The notes beneath the pieces were generated by a model. The model had not been told where the DNA came from. It worked only from the letters and a program-made list of their open reading frames with translations, and searched no databases. A stretch of DNA of 64,000 nt from Mycobacterium dioxanotrophicus (GTDB lineage Bacteria; Actinomycetota; Actinomycetes; Mycobacteriales; Mycobacteriaceae). Both the position numbers and the translations under genes were made by a program. The stretch is from contig NZ_CP020809.1 in NCBI RefSeq assembly GCF_002157835.1, forward strand, positions 4,650,001 through 4,714,000, read 5' to 3'. Of the stretch, positions 35,171 through 43,910 are shown in pieces (position 1 is the stretch's first letter; each line of letters opens with the position of its first letter).

Positions 35171-36091
35171 TCACGACAGCCCGCGCGTCAGTGCGGAGCC
35201 CTGCATGGTGTGCAGGTGCCGGCTCATCTCCCCGTGCGGCAAAAGCGAATCGAAGCCGTGACAGGCGCCGGGAAACACATGCAGTTCCGTACTGACCCCG
35301 GCGGCCAGCAAACGTCGCGCGTAGTCGAGCGCCTCGTCGCGCAGCGGATCGAGCTCCGAGCAGGTGATGAGCGCCGGCGCGAGTCCGTCGAGCGTCGCGG
35401 CGCGCGCCGGAACCGCAGCGGCTGCACCTTCCTGCCCGGCCAGATAGTGTCGCCACATCGCGGCGGCGGCAGGTGCGTCGAAGCCGGGGGTATCACCGAA
35501 TTCGGCCTTCGAGCCGGTCGGGCGGTCGTCGAGCGCGGGCTGGTGCAACAGCTGGAACACGATCGGCGGAGCCGATGCCGCGGCCGAACACTGGGCCAGC
35601 ACAGCGGCCAGGGCACCGCCGGCGCTGCTGCCCGCCACGGCGATCCGCGTGGCGTCGATGTCGAGGTCGTCCGCACGCGCGGCCACCCACCTCAGCACCG
35701 CCATGGCGTCGTCGAGCGCCGCCGGGAACGGATGCTCGGGCGCCAGCCGGTAGTCCATGGCGATCACCGTGCACCGGCCCTGCCGGGCGAGTTCGACGCA
35801 CTGGATCTGGTCGACATCGAGGTTGCCGAGGACGAAACCCCCGGAATGGCAGTAGACGACGGCAGGCGCGGGCGACGGCCCGCCGCGGTAGATGCGCAGC
35901 GCGAGCGTCCGCCGTCCGAGCATGATGCGGGCGCCGGTGATCGCGACGCCCGAGGTGTCCAGCGTTCGCGCAGCGTCGCGGCGCCGCTGATCCAGCGACG
36001 CGCGCACCGCACCGAGATGTTGGACCGACAGATCGGTGCGCGCGCCGGCAAGGTGATGCAACGCCGGGTCGAGGCGATCCAGCCAGGACAC
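35171..36091 (-). CDS. HSL-family carboxylesterase/lipase
   Basis: 306-residue alpha/beta hydrolase. YCHSGGFVLG is the HGGG-type oxyanion motif (with Ser in place of Gly), GSSAGG holds S156, and GACHGFDSL carries the catalytic His. It is the last gene of the seven-gene operon, 3 bases after the monooxygenase, and would hydrolyse the ester or lactone that a Baeyer-Villiger enzyme makes. That pairing is the best clue to its function. Confidence 0.87.
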   Translation of the reverse strand: MSWLDRLDPALHHLAGARTDLSVQHLGAVRASLDQRRRDAARTLDTSGVAITGARIMLGRRTLALRIYRGGPSPAPAVVYCHSGGFVLGNLDVDQIQCVELARQGRCTVIAMDYRLAPEHPFPAALDDAMAVLRWVAARADDLDIDATRIAVAGSSAGGALAAVLAQCSAAASAPPIVFQLLHQPALDDRPTGSKAEFGDTPGFDAPAAAAMWRHYLAGQEGAAAAVPARAATLDGLAPALITCSELDPLRDEALDYARRLLAAGVSTELHVFPGACHGFDSLLPHGEMSRHLHTMQGSALTRGLS

Positions 36092-36094
36092 CGG

Positions 36095-37615
36095 CTATCC
36101 CTGCGCGCCGACAGACGTGCTGTGCGCGGCCGGGGTGGTGGCCGACGCGGGCGGGACGAAAGTGTAGTCGGCAGAACGGAATCGACGCGTCATCGTCCAG
36201 AACGCCCGGGCACTGCGCGGCCACTGGGTCACCACCCGCCCGCTGGGTGCGCGGAAGTAACTGCTGCATCGGGTCAGCCACACCGTGCCCTGCATCCACC
36301 GGTCGACGTCGGCGATGAACCGCGCCATCGCCGCAGGCGTCACCGCCACATACGATTTGCGTTTGCGCCGAAGATGTTTCAGCGCCCGCACCACGTAGCG
36401 CGCCTGGGCCTCCAGCACGAATATGACACTGTTGGAGCCGACGTTGGTGTTCGGCCCGTACAGCATGAAGAAGTTCGGGAAACCGGGCACAGCCATGCCC
36501 AGATACGCGAAGGCGCCGTCGCGCCACGTGTCGTGCAGGCGCGTGCCGCCCTCCCCGACCACCTCGATCTGCCCCAGATAGTCGGTGGCCGCATAACCGG
36601 TCGCGCATACCACCACATCGACGTCGAGTTCGCGGCCGTCGGCCGTGACCAGCGACCGGGCCTTGAGCGCGCGGGCGGGGCTGGCGATCACCTCAACGTT
36701 GGGACGCGTCAGGGCGGGGATGAAGTGCGAGGAGAACACCAGCCGCTTGCAGCCCAGCGGGTGATCAGGGGTCAGCACGGAGCGCAATTCTGGTTCGGCG
36801 ACAGCAGTTTCCAGCATCTTCAGCGCGACGTCGCGGAACTCCTTGGTCTTGTCGCTGCCGTGCTCGATCACCGAGATGTTCGCCTCGCTGCGCAGCCACA
36901 GCCGCGTCCGGTAGATCCTCTTGGCGAACGGCACCTGGGCGAAGAGCCAGCGCTCACGGTCGGTGTAGGCGCGGTCCGGCTTCGGCAGGATCCAGGTCGG
37001 TGACCGCTGCACGGAGTACACCTTGGCGGCGACCTTGGCTAGTTCCGGCAGCAGTTGCGAGGCCGTCGACCCGGTGCCGAGCACCGCGACCCGCGCACCG
37101 TCAAGGCGCACGTCGTGGTCCCAGCGGGCTGAATGCATGAGGGTGCCGGTGAAGGGTTCTTCCTCGACGAGATCCGGCATCACCGGCCTGGTGAACAGCC
37201 CCACCGCCGAGACCACGACGTCGAACCGGTGTTGTTCACCGGTCGCGGTGGTCAGCCGCCAGGTCAAGGTGGCGGCGTCCCAATGCGCAGCGGTCACTTC
37301 GGTATTGAGTTTCAGGTGCGGGCCCAGCCGGTGGCGCTGCGCGCTGCGTTCGAAGTAGGCCAGGATCTCCGCTTGACCGGACCACAGCCGCGACCAGCCG
37401 GCGTTGAGGTCGAACGAGTAGGAGTACAGGTGCGATTTCACATCGCACGCCAGCCCCGGGTAGGTGTTGATCCGCCACGTCCCGCCGACGCCATCTTCGC
37501 GGTCGAAGATCGTGAAGTCGTCGAAACCCGCCTTCTTCAGGAAGATTCCGAGCGCCAGCCCACCAGGTCCGGCGCCGATGATCCCGACTGATGGCGATGT
37601 GGGCATCCGCGTCAT
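36095..37615 (-). CDS. Baeyer-Villiger flavin monooxygenase
   Basis: 506 residues. The FAD motif is GIIGAGPGGLALG; a second Rossmann motif AVLGTGSTASQLLPEL binds NADPH. The Baeyer-Villiger fingerprint FxGxxxHxxxW is present as FTGTLMHSARWD (155-166). It should insert oxygen beside a carbonyl to give an ester or lactone. ATG 37615 overlaps the SDR stop by 4 bases (ATGA). FMO-esterase-SDR-ADH order recalls the mymA locus of M. tuberculosis, but the extra P450, aldolase and NIPSNAP-like genes are different. Confidence 0.9.
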   Translation of the reverse strand: MTRMPTSPSVGIIGAGPGGLALGIFLKKAGFDDFTIFDREDGVGGTWRINTYPGLACDVKSHLYSYSFDLNAGWSRLWSGQAEILAYFERSAQRHRLGPHLKLNTEVTAAHWDAATLTWRLTTATGEQHRFDVVVSAVGLFTRPVMPDLVEEEPFTGTLMHSARWDHDVRLDGARVAVLGTGSTASQLLPELAKVAAKVYSVQRSPTWILPKPDRAYTDRERWLFAQVPFAKRIYRTRLWLRSEANISVIEHGSDKTKEFRDVALKMLETAVAEPELRSVLTPDHPLGCKRLVFSSHFIPALTRPNVEVIASPARALKARSLVTADGRELDVDVVVCATGYAATDYLGQIEVVGEGGTRLHDTWRDGAFAYLGMAVPGFPNFFMLYGPNTNVGSNSVIFVLEAQARYVVRALKHLRRKRKSYVAVTPAAMARFIADVDRWMQGTVWLTRCSSYFRAPSGRVVTQWPRSARAFWTMTRRFRSADYTFVPPASATTPAAHSTSVGAQG

Positions 37616-38349
37616 CCGATCTGCAGGCATTGGCCGCCGTCGACGACGAGCTCGGAACCCGTGATGAACGCGGCCCGCTCGGAGAGCAGGAACGCGACAG
37701 CGTCGGCGATTTCGGTCGGCCGTCCCAGCCGGCCCAGGGTGGCCCGCTGCGCGAGCCGCGCCTGGGTGGTCTCGTCGAGCATCGGGGTCTGGACCGGGCC
37801 GGGGAACACCGCGTTGACGCGGATACCGTCGGGCCCCAGTTCGGCTGCGGCCACCTGGGTGAGTCCGCGCAGCGCCCATTTCGACGCGCCGTACGCCGCG
37901 TGGTGCGCAAAGGGCCGGATCGCCCCGGTGCTGCAGGTGTTGACGACGGCCGCTCCGCGGGCCCGCCGCAGTGGTTGAAGTGCGGCCTGGATGCCGAGGA
38001 ATGGGCCGAGACAGTTGACCCGCCAAGAGTTTTCGAACGCTCCCGGCGTCTCGTCGGCGATCGAGGCCCGGTGTAGCACCCCGGCGTTGTTGACCAGGGC
38101 GCTCAGCGTACCGAACCGGGCAACCGTGGCGTCGACCGCTGCGCGCCACTGCGCGGGCGAGGTCACATCGAGTTCGATCGCGAGCACCTGATCACCGAAT
38201 TCCTCTGTACCCGTGACCAACTCGTCGATCATGAGATCGGCTGCGGTCACCCGGTAGGCGTCGGCCACCAGTCGGCGCACGATGGCCGCGCCCTGACCGC
38301 GGGCGGCACCGGTCACCAGCGCGACCCGATCGACTGCTGTGGCGTTCAG
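37612..38349 (-). CDS. Short-chain dehydrogenase with apparent CTG start
   Basis: About 245 residues. The sequence RVALVTGAARGQG gives the cofactor motif, with NNAGV, the catalytic Ser in NTCSTGA and YGASKWA. The C-terminal TGSELVVDGGQC is typical. No ATG, GTG or TTG precedes the first beta strand in frame; the GTG at 38316 would delete it. A CTG at 38349 does, overlapping the aldolase stop as CTGA and sitting 6 bases after AGAGGAGG. It probably oxidises an alcohol to the ketone used by the monooxygenase. Confidence 0.82.
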   Translation of the reverse strand: MNATAVDRVALVTGAARGQGAAIVRRLVADAYRVTAADLMIDELVTGTEEFGDQVLAIELDVTSPAQWRAAVDATVARFGTLSALVNNAGVLHRASIADETPGAFENSWRVNCLGPFLGIQAALQPLRRARGAAVVNTCSTGAIRPFAHHAAYGASKWALRGLTQVAAAELGPDGIRVNAVFPGPVQTPMLDETTQARLAQRATLGRLGRPTEIADAVAFLLSERAAFITGSELVVDGGQCLQIG

Positions 38350-39125
38350 TTGTAGCCTCCTCTTTCGGTAGCGCGGCGGGTCTCGCCGATTGCGTCGCTG
38401 AGATGATCGGCCGCACCGCGGCGTAGCGCCTGGGACTCCGAAGCCAGCGTGATCATGCGGAAGCCTTCCTGCGCGAACAGGTTTCCGAGCTTTCCCGAGC
38501 CGGCGTGGATGCCCGCCACCAGCCCGGCCGCGGTGATCGTCTTGCGGATCCGGGCGGTCGCAGCGCGGACCTCGGGGTGAGTCCAGGCGTCTGCGGGCGC
38601 GAAACCCATCGAGATCGCCAGGTCGGCGGGCCCGACGTAGAGCCCGGCCAGCCCGGGCACGGCGCAGATCTCGTCGAGGGCCGCGAGCCCCCGCGCCGTC
38701 TCGATCATCACGAACACGCTGACCCGGGATTCCAGCGCAGCCGGGTCGTGGCCCAGGCTCGCGCGCAACGGGCCGAAGCTACGCACCCCCGCGGGCGCGT
38801 AGCGGGCAGCGGCGACCGCTCGTGCGGCCTGGTCGGGGTTCTCCACCATGGCGACGATCACGGCGTCGGCGCCTGCGTCGAGCACGCGGCCGATCGGAGC
38901 GGGGTCGGCCGAGGGCAGCCGCACCGCGGTGGCGATCGGCAGGTGCTCGGTGCGGCGCAGCAGCATCGCAACGTCGGCGTCGTCGAGATAGCCGTGCTGG
39001 ACGTCGAATCCGACGTAGTGGTAGCCGGCGGCGGCGAATTCCTCGGGACCGATGATCGTGGGGGCCACCACCCAGCCACCCCAGATCTGAGTGCGGGAGG
39101 CCAGCGCCTCGGCGAATCTGCTCAT
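38346..39125 (-). CDS. HpcH/HpaI-family aldolase
   Basis: 259 residues, class II metal-dependent aldolase fold. The metal- and carboxylate-binding residues appear in GFDVQHGYLD, MVENPDQAARAVAAARYAPAGVRSFGP and ETARGLAALDEI, and GLYVGPADLAISMG closes the site. Relatives cleave 2-keto-3-deoxy-sugar acids or 4-hydroxy-2-oxo acids to pyruvate plus an aldehyde. Its ATG overlaps the alcohol dehydrogenase stop by 4 bases. In this operon it may release pyruvate from a ring-opened product. Confidence 0.87.
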   Translation of the reverse strand: MSRFAEALASRTQIWGGWVVAPTIIGPEEFAAAGYHYVGFDVQHGYLDDADVAMLLRRTEHLPIATAVRLPSADPAPIGRVLDAGADAVIVAMVENPDQAARAVAAARYAPAGVRSFGPLRASLGHDPAALESRVSVFVMIETARGLAALDEICAVPGLAGLYVGPADLAISMGFAPADAWTHPEVRAATARIRKTITAAGLVAGIHAGSGKLGNLFAQEGFRMITLASESQALRRGAADHLSDAIGETRRATERGGYN

Positions 39126-40090
39126 GCGCAGATCGCTATCTTGACCCGCCCGGGCACCGGCCGGGCGGCCAACTCGAAGGCGCTCTGCACGTCGTCGATG
39201 CCGAACGTGTGGGTGACGTAGCCGGGCAGCAGGTCGGGATGCGCGGCGGCGAAGTCCGCGGCCCGTTGGAGCACCCGCCGGCGGTCCAGTGTCACACCGG
39301 ATTTCAGCGTCAGATTGTTACGCAGCATGGTTCGCATGCTGATCGGGTAGCTGTCGTCGTCGGGGACGCCGAAGTAGAACACCGTGCCGCCGAACGCCGC
39401 CGCCGTCAGTGCGTGGTTGAGTGTGGCGACCTGATGCCCGACGGCTTCGATGACCACATCGGCCCGATCGGTGGCGCCGAGGTGGGTGACCCACCGGTCG
39501 CTGCTGGCGCGAATGGCGGTGTCCACCCTGAACTGCGTGCCGAACCCGGACCGGTCGACCGGGTCGACGCCGGTGATCTGTGCTGCACCGAAAGCCTTTG
39601 CCACATAGGAGAACAGCAGGCCGATCGAGCCCTGCCCGATGACCGCGACATGCCGGCCCGTCAGCTCGGGCAACTGCTCGACGGCGTAGAGCACGCACGC
39701 CAGCGGTTGCAGCCCGACCGCCAGGGCCGGGCTCAGTGCCGGGTCGTAGGACACCAGCCCGTCGCCGTCGGAGACCACGCGGCCCATGAGACCGTCGAAA
39801 CCCGATGCCCAGCCGACCACCCGATCGCCGGGTCGATGCGCGGGATGCCGGCTGGCGAGCACTTCGCCGGCGATCTCGTGGACCGGAAAACCGTTGATCC
39901 CTGCGGCGTTACGGCCGGTGTCGCCCGGTAGCTTGCCCTGGGTGCCGCGGAAGCCGGGCAGGTCGCTGCCGCAGATCCCGGCGGCCAGGAAATCCAGTAG
40001 AACCTGGCCTTCTACGAGCGATTCCGGCGCCGGCTCGGCGACGTCGATGCGTTCGAACGTGTATGGCGCGACGAGGCGATGACACCACAT
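39122..40090 (-). CDS. Zinc-type medium-chain alcohol dehydrogenase-like protein
   Basis: 322 residues. The catalytic-zinc Cys is in AGICGSDLPGF; HEIAGEV follows and IGQGSIGLLFSYVAKAFGA is the NAD(P) motif. The structural-zinc loop with four cysteines is absent, so it belongs to the shorter threonine/sorbitol-dehydrogenase-like group. The ATG at 40090 lies 2 bases after the P450 stop; the frame is open further upstream through the P450 gene. Substrate unknown. Confidence 0.85.
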   Translation of the reverse strand: MWCHRLVAPYTFERIDVAEPAPESLVEGQVLLDFLAAGICGSDLPGFRGTQGKLPGDTGRNAAGINGFPVHEIAGEVLASRHPAHRPGDRVVGWASGFDGLMGRVVSDGDGLVSYDPALSPALAVGLQPLACVLYAVEQLPELTGRHVAVIGQGSIGLLFSYVAKAFGAAQITGVDPVDRSGFGTQFRVDTAIRASSDRWVTHLGATDRADVVIEAVGHQVATLNHALTAAAFGGTVFYFGVPDDDSYPISMRTMLRNNLTLKSGVTLDRRRVLQRAADFAAAHPDLLPGYVTHTFGIDDVQSAFELAARPVPGRVKIAICA

Positions 40091-40092
40091 GG

Positions 40093-41313
40093 CTAGACCT
40101 CCACCGGGATGCTGTTCCAGCCCCATTGGAAGCTCGACGGTGGGCGCGACGCTGCCTGTTCCACGATGTGATAGTCGGGCACGCGCTTGAGCCATTCCTC
40201 GATCATGATCGTGATCTCGAGGCGCGCCACGTGCACGCCGAGGCAGAAGTGTTGTCCCCGACCGAACGACAGGAGCCGCTCGATGGGTCGGTTCCACACG
40301 AAGTCGTCCGGATGGTCGTACTCCCGTTCGTCGCGGGCCGCCGAGGCCAGCAACGTGATGACGCGCTGGCCGGGTGTGATGGTGGTGTCGTGAATGGTGT
40401 AGGGGCGCCGCACCGTTCGTGCGAACCACTGCGCGGGTGCGCTGTGCCGGATGATCTCTTCCCGGGCGATCGGCACGTTGCCGGCGAGATCGCAACGTAC
40501 GGCTGCCAATTGGTCGGGGTGGCGGTGCAGCTGCCAGAGCCCGGTCGCGGTGATCTTCGGTACCGTTTCGGTGCCACCGATGAACACCCCGAGCATCTGC
40601 ACGGCGGCCTCCATGTCGGTGAAGGCCGAGCCGTCGGGCAGTCTGAAGTCGATCAGGCTGTCGGCGATCACCACGGTCCCGTCAGCGCCTGCGGCCCGGC
40701 GGCGTGCCACGATCGGGGTCAGATACGACAGATAGCCCGGGCGGGCGTTGCCGATCTCGACGCCCTCCCCCGGTTGGGCCAGGCTGCCCGCGTTGACGGT
40801 GGCCAGCACGTCCGGCGCGAGATCGGCCGGTAATCCGACGAATTCGCACACCATCGCGGCCGCGACGATGCCTGCGTAGTCCTGGGTGAGGTCGAACGTG
40901 CCCCGCGGCAACAATTCGTCGAGCCGCTCGTTGGCCAAGATGCGGATCCGGTCGGCCAGTCTGGCCGCCGAACGGGGCCGGAACTGCGCCGAGGTGCACC
41001 GCCGGACGGTCTCGTAGATCGGCGAATCGAAGTTGGCGTGAAACGGCATGGGGTGCAACGGCGGATCGGGCACCGGGCCGTCATTGTGGTCCGCCAGCAC
41101 GGTCGCGGCGGGCAGGGTGCCCTCTGAGGCGACGAAAGTTCCGTCGGTGATGCCGAGCACCTCCCAGATGTCGTCGAAGCGGGACAGCGCATAGGTGTCC
41201 CACTTGTCGAGGTAGTACACGGGGTACTCGTCGCGGAGGGTCCGGTAGTACGGCAGCGGGTTGGCCATCACCTCGGGGGCGAATGGGTCGTAGGTGAAGT
41301 CCGACTGGATCAT
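40093..41313 (-). CDS. Cytochrome P450 in the seven-gene operon
   Basis: 406-residue soluble bacterial P450. The I-helix oxygen motif is GVFIGGTETVPK (A/G-G-x-E/D-T type), the E-x-x-R motif is EEIIRHS region, and the heme loop FGRGQHFCLG holds C357. It should hydroxylate a hydrophobic substrate to start the pathway. It follows the NIPSNAP-like gene by 7 bases. No ferredoxin or reductase gene is seen nearby, so electrons must come from elsewhere. Confidence 0.9.
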   Translation of the reverse strand: MIQSDFTYDPFAPEVMANPLPYYRTLRDEYPVYYLDKWDTYALSRFDDIWEVLGITDGTFVASEGTLPAATVLADHNDGPVPDPPLHPMPFHANFDSPIYETVRRCTSAQFRPRSAARLADRIRILANERLDELLPRGTFDLTQDYAGIVAAAMVCEFVGLPADLAPDVLATVNAGSLAQPGEGVEIGNARPGYLSYLTPIVARRRAAGADGTVVIADSLIDFRLPDGSAFTDMEAAVQMLGVFIGGTETVPKITATGLWQLHRHPDQLAAVRCDLAGNVPIAREEIIRHSAPAQWFARTVRRPYTIHDTTITPGQRVITLLASAARDEREYDHPDDFVWNRPIERLLSFGRGQHFCLGVHVARLEITIMIEEWLKRVPDYHIVEQAASRPPSSFQWGWNSIPVEV

Positions 41314-41320
41314 CGCACGC

Positions 41321-42025
41321 CTACTTCAGCGGTGACGGGGGTAAGGCGGCGAGGATCGAGTCCTCCCACCCGTCGCGCAGCGCAGGGGCGACGCTCATCC
41401 AGGTGACGATCTCCGCGGGCGGGCTGTCCTTCCAGGACGGGTAGTGGTTTTCGAAGCAGTCCCAGTCGCCGTCCAGGGCCCAGTAGTGGATCACCTCGTT
41501 GAACCGGAACGTGGTGATGAACGAGCCGAGCCAGCGCTTGCCCGTCGACTCCGACCATGGCACGTAGAGCCGTTCCAGCTCACGGATGTAGTCGTCCTGG
41601 CGGCCCGGCTTGGTCTGCATGATCTCCTGGATCACCAGTCCCGCACCGAAGTTCTCCGCCCGCAGCTGTGCCAGCGTCCGGTTGTACTTGCCGGCGTACA
41701 TGATCCGCCCCTCGCCGCGGGCGCCGAGTTCCGACAGGTACGCCGACCACTGCCGGGCCGGCATCTCGTGGCTGCCACCGGCGGCCTGGGCTTTGCCGAT
41801 CCGGGCGTAGTCGGCGAAGGTGTCGATTTCCCAGATGACGGTCGCCTGCGGCCAGTGGCCGTTATAGGGCGTGGTCTCCCAGACGGCGAACAGGCGGGCG
41901 CCGAGCTCGGCCATCATGGGGTGGTACGTGTCGCTGAACCTCTGCGTGAATCCTTCAGCGTTGCCCGCGCCCAGGTCGATGGTCTCGTGCAGATACAGCA
42001 GCGTGTGACCGTAGAACTTCTTCAT
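41321..42025 (-). CDS. NIPSNAP-like protein, first gene of the catabolic operon
   Basis: 234 residues, cytosolic, with two ferredoxin-like halves resembling NIPSNAP/dimeric barrel proteins: LLYLHETIDLGAGNAEGFTQRF in the first half and GAGLVIQEIMQTKPGRQDDYIREL in the second. It has many Trp/Tyr residues. Function unknown; such proteins can bind or isomerise small hydrophobic ligands. ATG 42025 is the family-like start. The shared motif at 42065-42090 lies just upstream. Confidence 0.7.
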   Translation of the reverse strand: MKKFYGHTLLYLHETIDLGAGNAEGFTQRFSDTYHPMMAELGARLFAVWETTPYNGHWPQATVIWEIDTFADYARIGKAQAAGGSHEMPARQWSAYLSELGARGEGRIMYAGKYNRTLAQLRAENFGAGLVIQEIMQTKPGRQDDYIRELERLYVPWSESTGKRWLGSFITTFRFNEVIHYWALDGDWDCFENHYPSWKDSPPAEIVTWMSVAPALRDGWEDSILAALPPSPLK

Positions 42026-42064
42026 CGACGCACACCCGTGGTTGACAGTGACACCCCGCGAGCG

Positions 42065-42090
42065 TGACACTCAAGGCGTGTTTTGTAAAG
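42065..42090. promoter_or_regulatory. Regulon motif site A: TGACA-N13-TTGTAAAG
   Basis: TGACA (42065-42069) is 13 bases from TTGTAAAG (42083-42090), in the divergent gap between the NIPSNAP-led operon and the SMP-30 gene; the latter starts 10 bases downstream. Flanking AGCG before TGACA is identical in site B. Confidence 0.65.
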
Positions 42091-42100
42091 GCGGGTGGCG

Positions 42101-42988
42101 ATGACGGTTGAAGCCGGACTGGCACGGACGACACAACTGGCCAACGGATTCTGCTTCGGCGAAGGTCCGCGCTGGTTCGAGGGGCTGCTGTGGTTCTCCG
42201 ACATGCTCGGCGAGGCCGTGCACACGGTGACCCTGGGCGGGGCATTGACGACGCTGCCACTGCCCGGACATACACCGTCCGGCTTGGGTTTTCGGCCAGA
42301 CGGCGCCCTGCTGATCGTCTCCACCGAGCGCCGTCAGGTGCTGGTCTACGACGGCGACACCGTGGAGCTGTTTGCCGATCTGAGCGCGGTGGTCCCGGCC
42401 GCGCTCGGCGACATGGTGATCGATGCGCGCGGGCGTGCTTATGTCGGCTCGCAGGCGCGCTCGGGCGGGGGCGAGCGCAGCGACGGGGAATGTTCCGGCG
42501 TCGTCGTGCGGATCGACCCCGACCGCACGGTGCACGTCGTCGCCGATGACCTCGACTTTCCCAACGGCATGGTCATCACGCCCGACGGCAGCACCCTCAT
42601 CGTCGCGGAATCCACCGGGCGCCGCCTGACCGCGTTCACCATCGACTCCGAGGGCGGGCTCAGCGGCCGCCGGATCTTCGCCGACGGGCTCGACGGCCCG
42701 CCGGACGGATTGGCGATCGACGCCGAAGGCGGTGTGTGGACGGCGTTGACGCTTGCGCACGAGTTCCAGCGCATCATCGAGGGCGGTGCTGTCACCGATC
42801 GTGTCGACGTCGGCGAGCGCACTGCGATCGCGTGCGCGCTCGGCGGCCCCGAGGGACGCACCCTGTTCCTGGTCACCACCACCGACGCTTATCCGCAGCG
42901 GCTGATCGGCACGAAGCTCTCCCGCGTCGAGGCGCTCATGGTCGATGTACCGGCGCCGGGCGACCACGAGCACGGCCACCACCACTGA
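42101..42988 (+). CDS. SMP-30/gluconolactonase-family lactonase
   Basis: 295-residue six-bladed beta-propeller of the SMP-30 family. Metal-site residues fit CFGEGPRWFEGLLWFSDM (Glu), PNGMVITPDGSTLIVAES (Asn) and GPPDGLAIDAEGGVW (Asp). It should hydrolyse a lactone to the hydroxy acid, matching a Baeyer-Villiger lactone. The C-terminus has a short His-rich tail (DHEHGHHH). GTG 42095 is an alternative start. It is followed by a thioesterase-like gene after 10 bases. Confidence 0.87.
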   Translation: MTVEAGLARTTQLANGFCFGEGPRWFEGLLWFSDMLGEAVHTVTLGGALTTLPLPGHTPSGLGFRPDGALLIVSTERRQVLVYDGDTVELFADLSAVVPAALGDMVIDARGRAYVGSQARSGGGERSDGECSGVVVRIDPDRTVHVVADDLDFPNGMVITPDGSTLIVAESTGRRLTAFTIDSEGGLSGRRIFADGLDGPPDGLAIDAEGGVWTALTLAHEFQRIIEGGAVTDRVDVGERTAIACALGGPEGRTLFLVTTTDAYPQRLIGTKLSRVEALMVDVPAPGDHEHGHHH

Positions 42989-42998
42989 CAGGGCGGAC

Positions 42999-43817
42999 AT
43001 GTCGGATTCGTATTACGAGCTGATCGACGAGGATCAGCTCGGCGAGAGGTTTCGGGCCACCGACATGGTGCGGGGCACCTGGTCGGCCGCCATCCAGCAC
43101 GCTGCTCCGGTATCGGCCCTGCTGGTGCGGGCACTGGAACGCTGCGAGCGGAGGCCGGACACGCGCTGCAGCCGGGTGGTGGTCGACCTCATGGGTGGCG
43201 TGCCGTCCGAGGGCGAACTCTGGGTGACAGCGCACATGCAGCGGCCCGGCAGGCAGATCGAGTTGGTGAGCGCCGAGATGCTCGCGCCCGGGCCGGACGG
43301 CACACCGAGAACCGTTGCGCGAGCGAGCAGTTGGCGCATGTTGCAGCTGGACACCACGGCGTTGACGCAGGCGCGCGCCGCACCGCTGCCACCGCTGGAG
43401 CAGGCCCGCAGTCGCGACATGGCCAAGCACTGGGAGCCCAACTACGTGCACAGCCTGGATTGGCGGTGGCTGACGGTGCCGCAGGCGCCCGGGCCCGGCG
43501 AATCGTGGCTCAAGCCCACCGTCGACCTCGTCAAGGGCGAGTCTTTGACGCCGCTGCAGCGGCTGTTCACCGTGGCCGACGACGCCAACGGCATCGGTTC
43601 CAAGATCGACATCCGCGAATGGACGTTCCTCAACACCGATCTCGTCGTGCACGTGCATCGGTTGCCCGACGGCGAGTGGATCGGCATCCGGGCCGACACC
43701 AACTACGGGCCCGACGGTATCGGCACCACGGTGGGCACGCTGTTCGACCAGACCGGGCCCGTTGGCGCCATCCAGCAGTCGGTCCTGGTCCGCGCCCGCC
43801 GCCGCCCACCTTCTTAG
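42999..43817 (+). CDS. Acyl-CoA thioesterase (double hotdog) family protein
   Basis: 272 residues, two hotdog-like halves of the TesB/4HBT_3 type. ATDMVRGTWSAAIQHAAPVSALLVRALERC begins the first half; WTFLNTDLVVHVHRLPDGEWIGIRADTNYGPDGIG is the active-site strand of the second. Expected to hydrolyse an acyl-CoA made in the pathway. It is co-transcribed with the SMP-30 gene and ends at a strong stem-loop. Confidence 0.83.
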   Translation: MSDSYYELIDEDQLGERFRATDMVRGTWSAAIQHAAPVSALLVRALERCERRPDTRCSRVVVDLMGGVPSEGELWVTAHMQRPGRQIELVSAEMLAPGPDGTPRTVARASSWRMLQLDTTALTQARAAPLPPLEQARSRDMAKHWEPNYVHSLDWRWLTVPQAPGPGESWLKPTVDLVKGESLTPLQRLFTVADDANGIGSKIDIREWTFLNTDLVVHVHRLPDGEWIGIRADTNYGPDGIGTTVGTLFDQTGPVGAIQQSVLVRARRRPPS

Positions 43818-43818
43818 C

Positions 43819-43877
43819 GCGAGCAGACATCAAAGTCCGCGACACGCCGCGTTTCAGGTACCGCAATGTCTGTTCGC
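43819..43877. terminator. Long-looped stem between convergent genes (GCGAGCAGACAT)
   Basis: GCGAGCAGACAT (43819-43830) pairs with ATGTCTGTTCGC (43866-43877): 12-base arms with one G-T pair and a 35-base loop. It lies immediately after the thioesterase stop and before the convergent P450 stop, so it could stop both transcripts. Confidence 0.55.
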
Positions 43878-43910
43878 CGGAAAAGGTGGCCAGCAAAAAA
43901 GAGGGTGCTC

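Noticed and set aside
37616-38149. N-terminal extension of the monooxygenase frame through the SDR gene
   Set aside because: The SDR in the other frame has all family motifs; the FAD motif starts just after ATG 37615.
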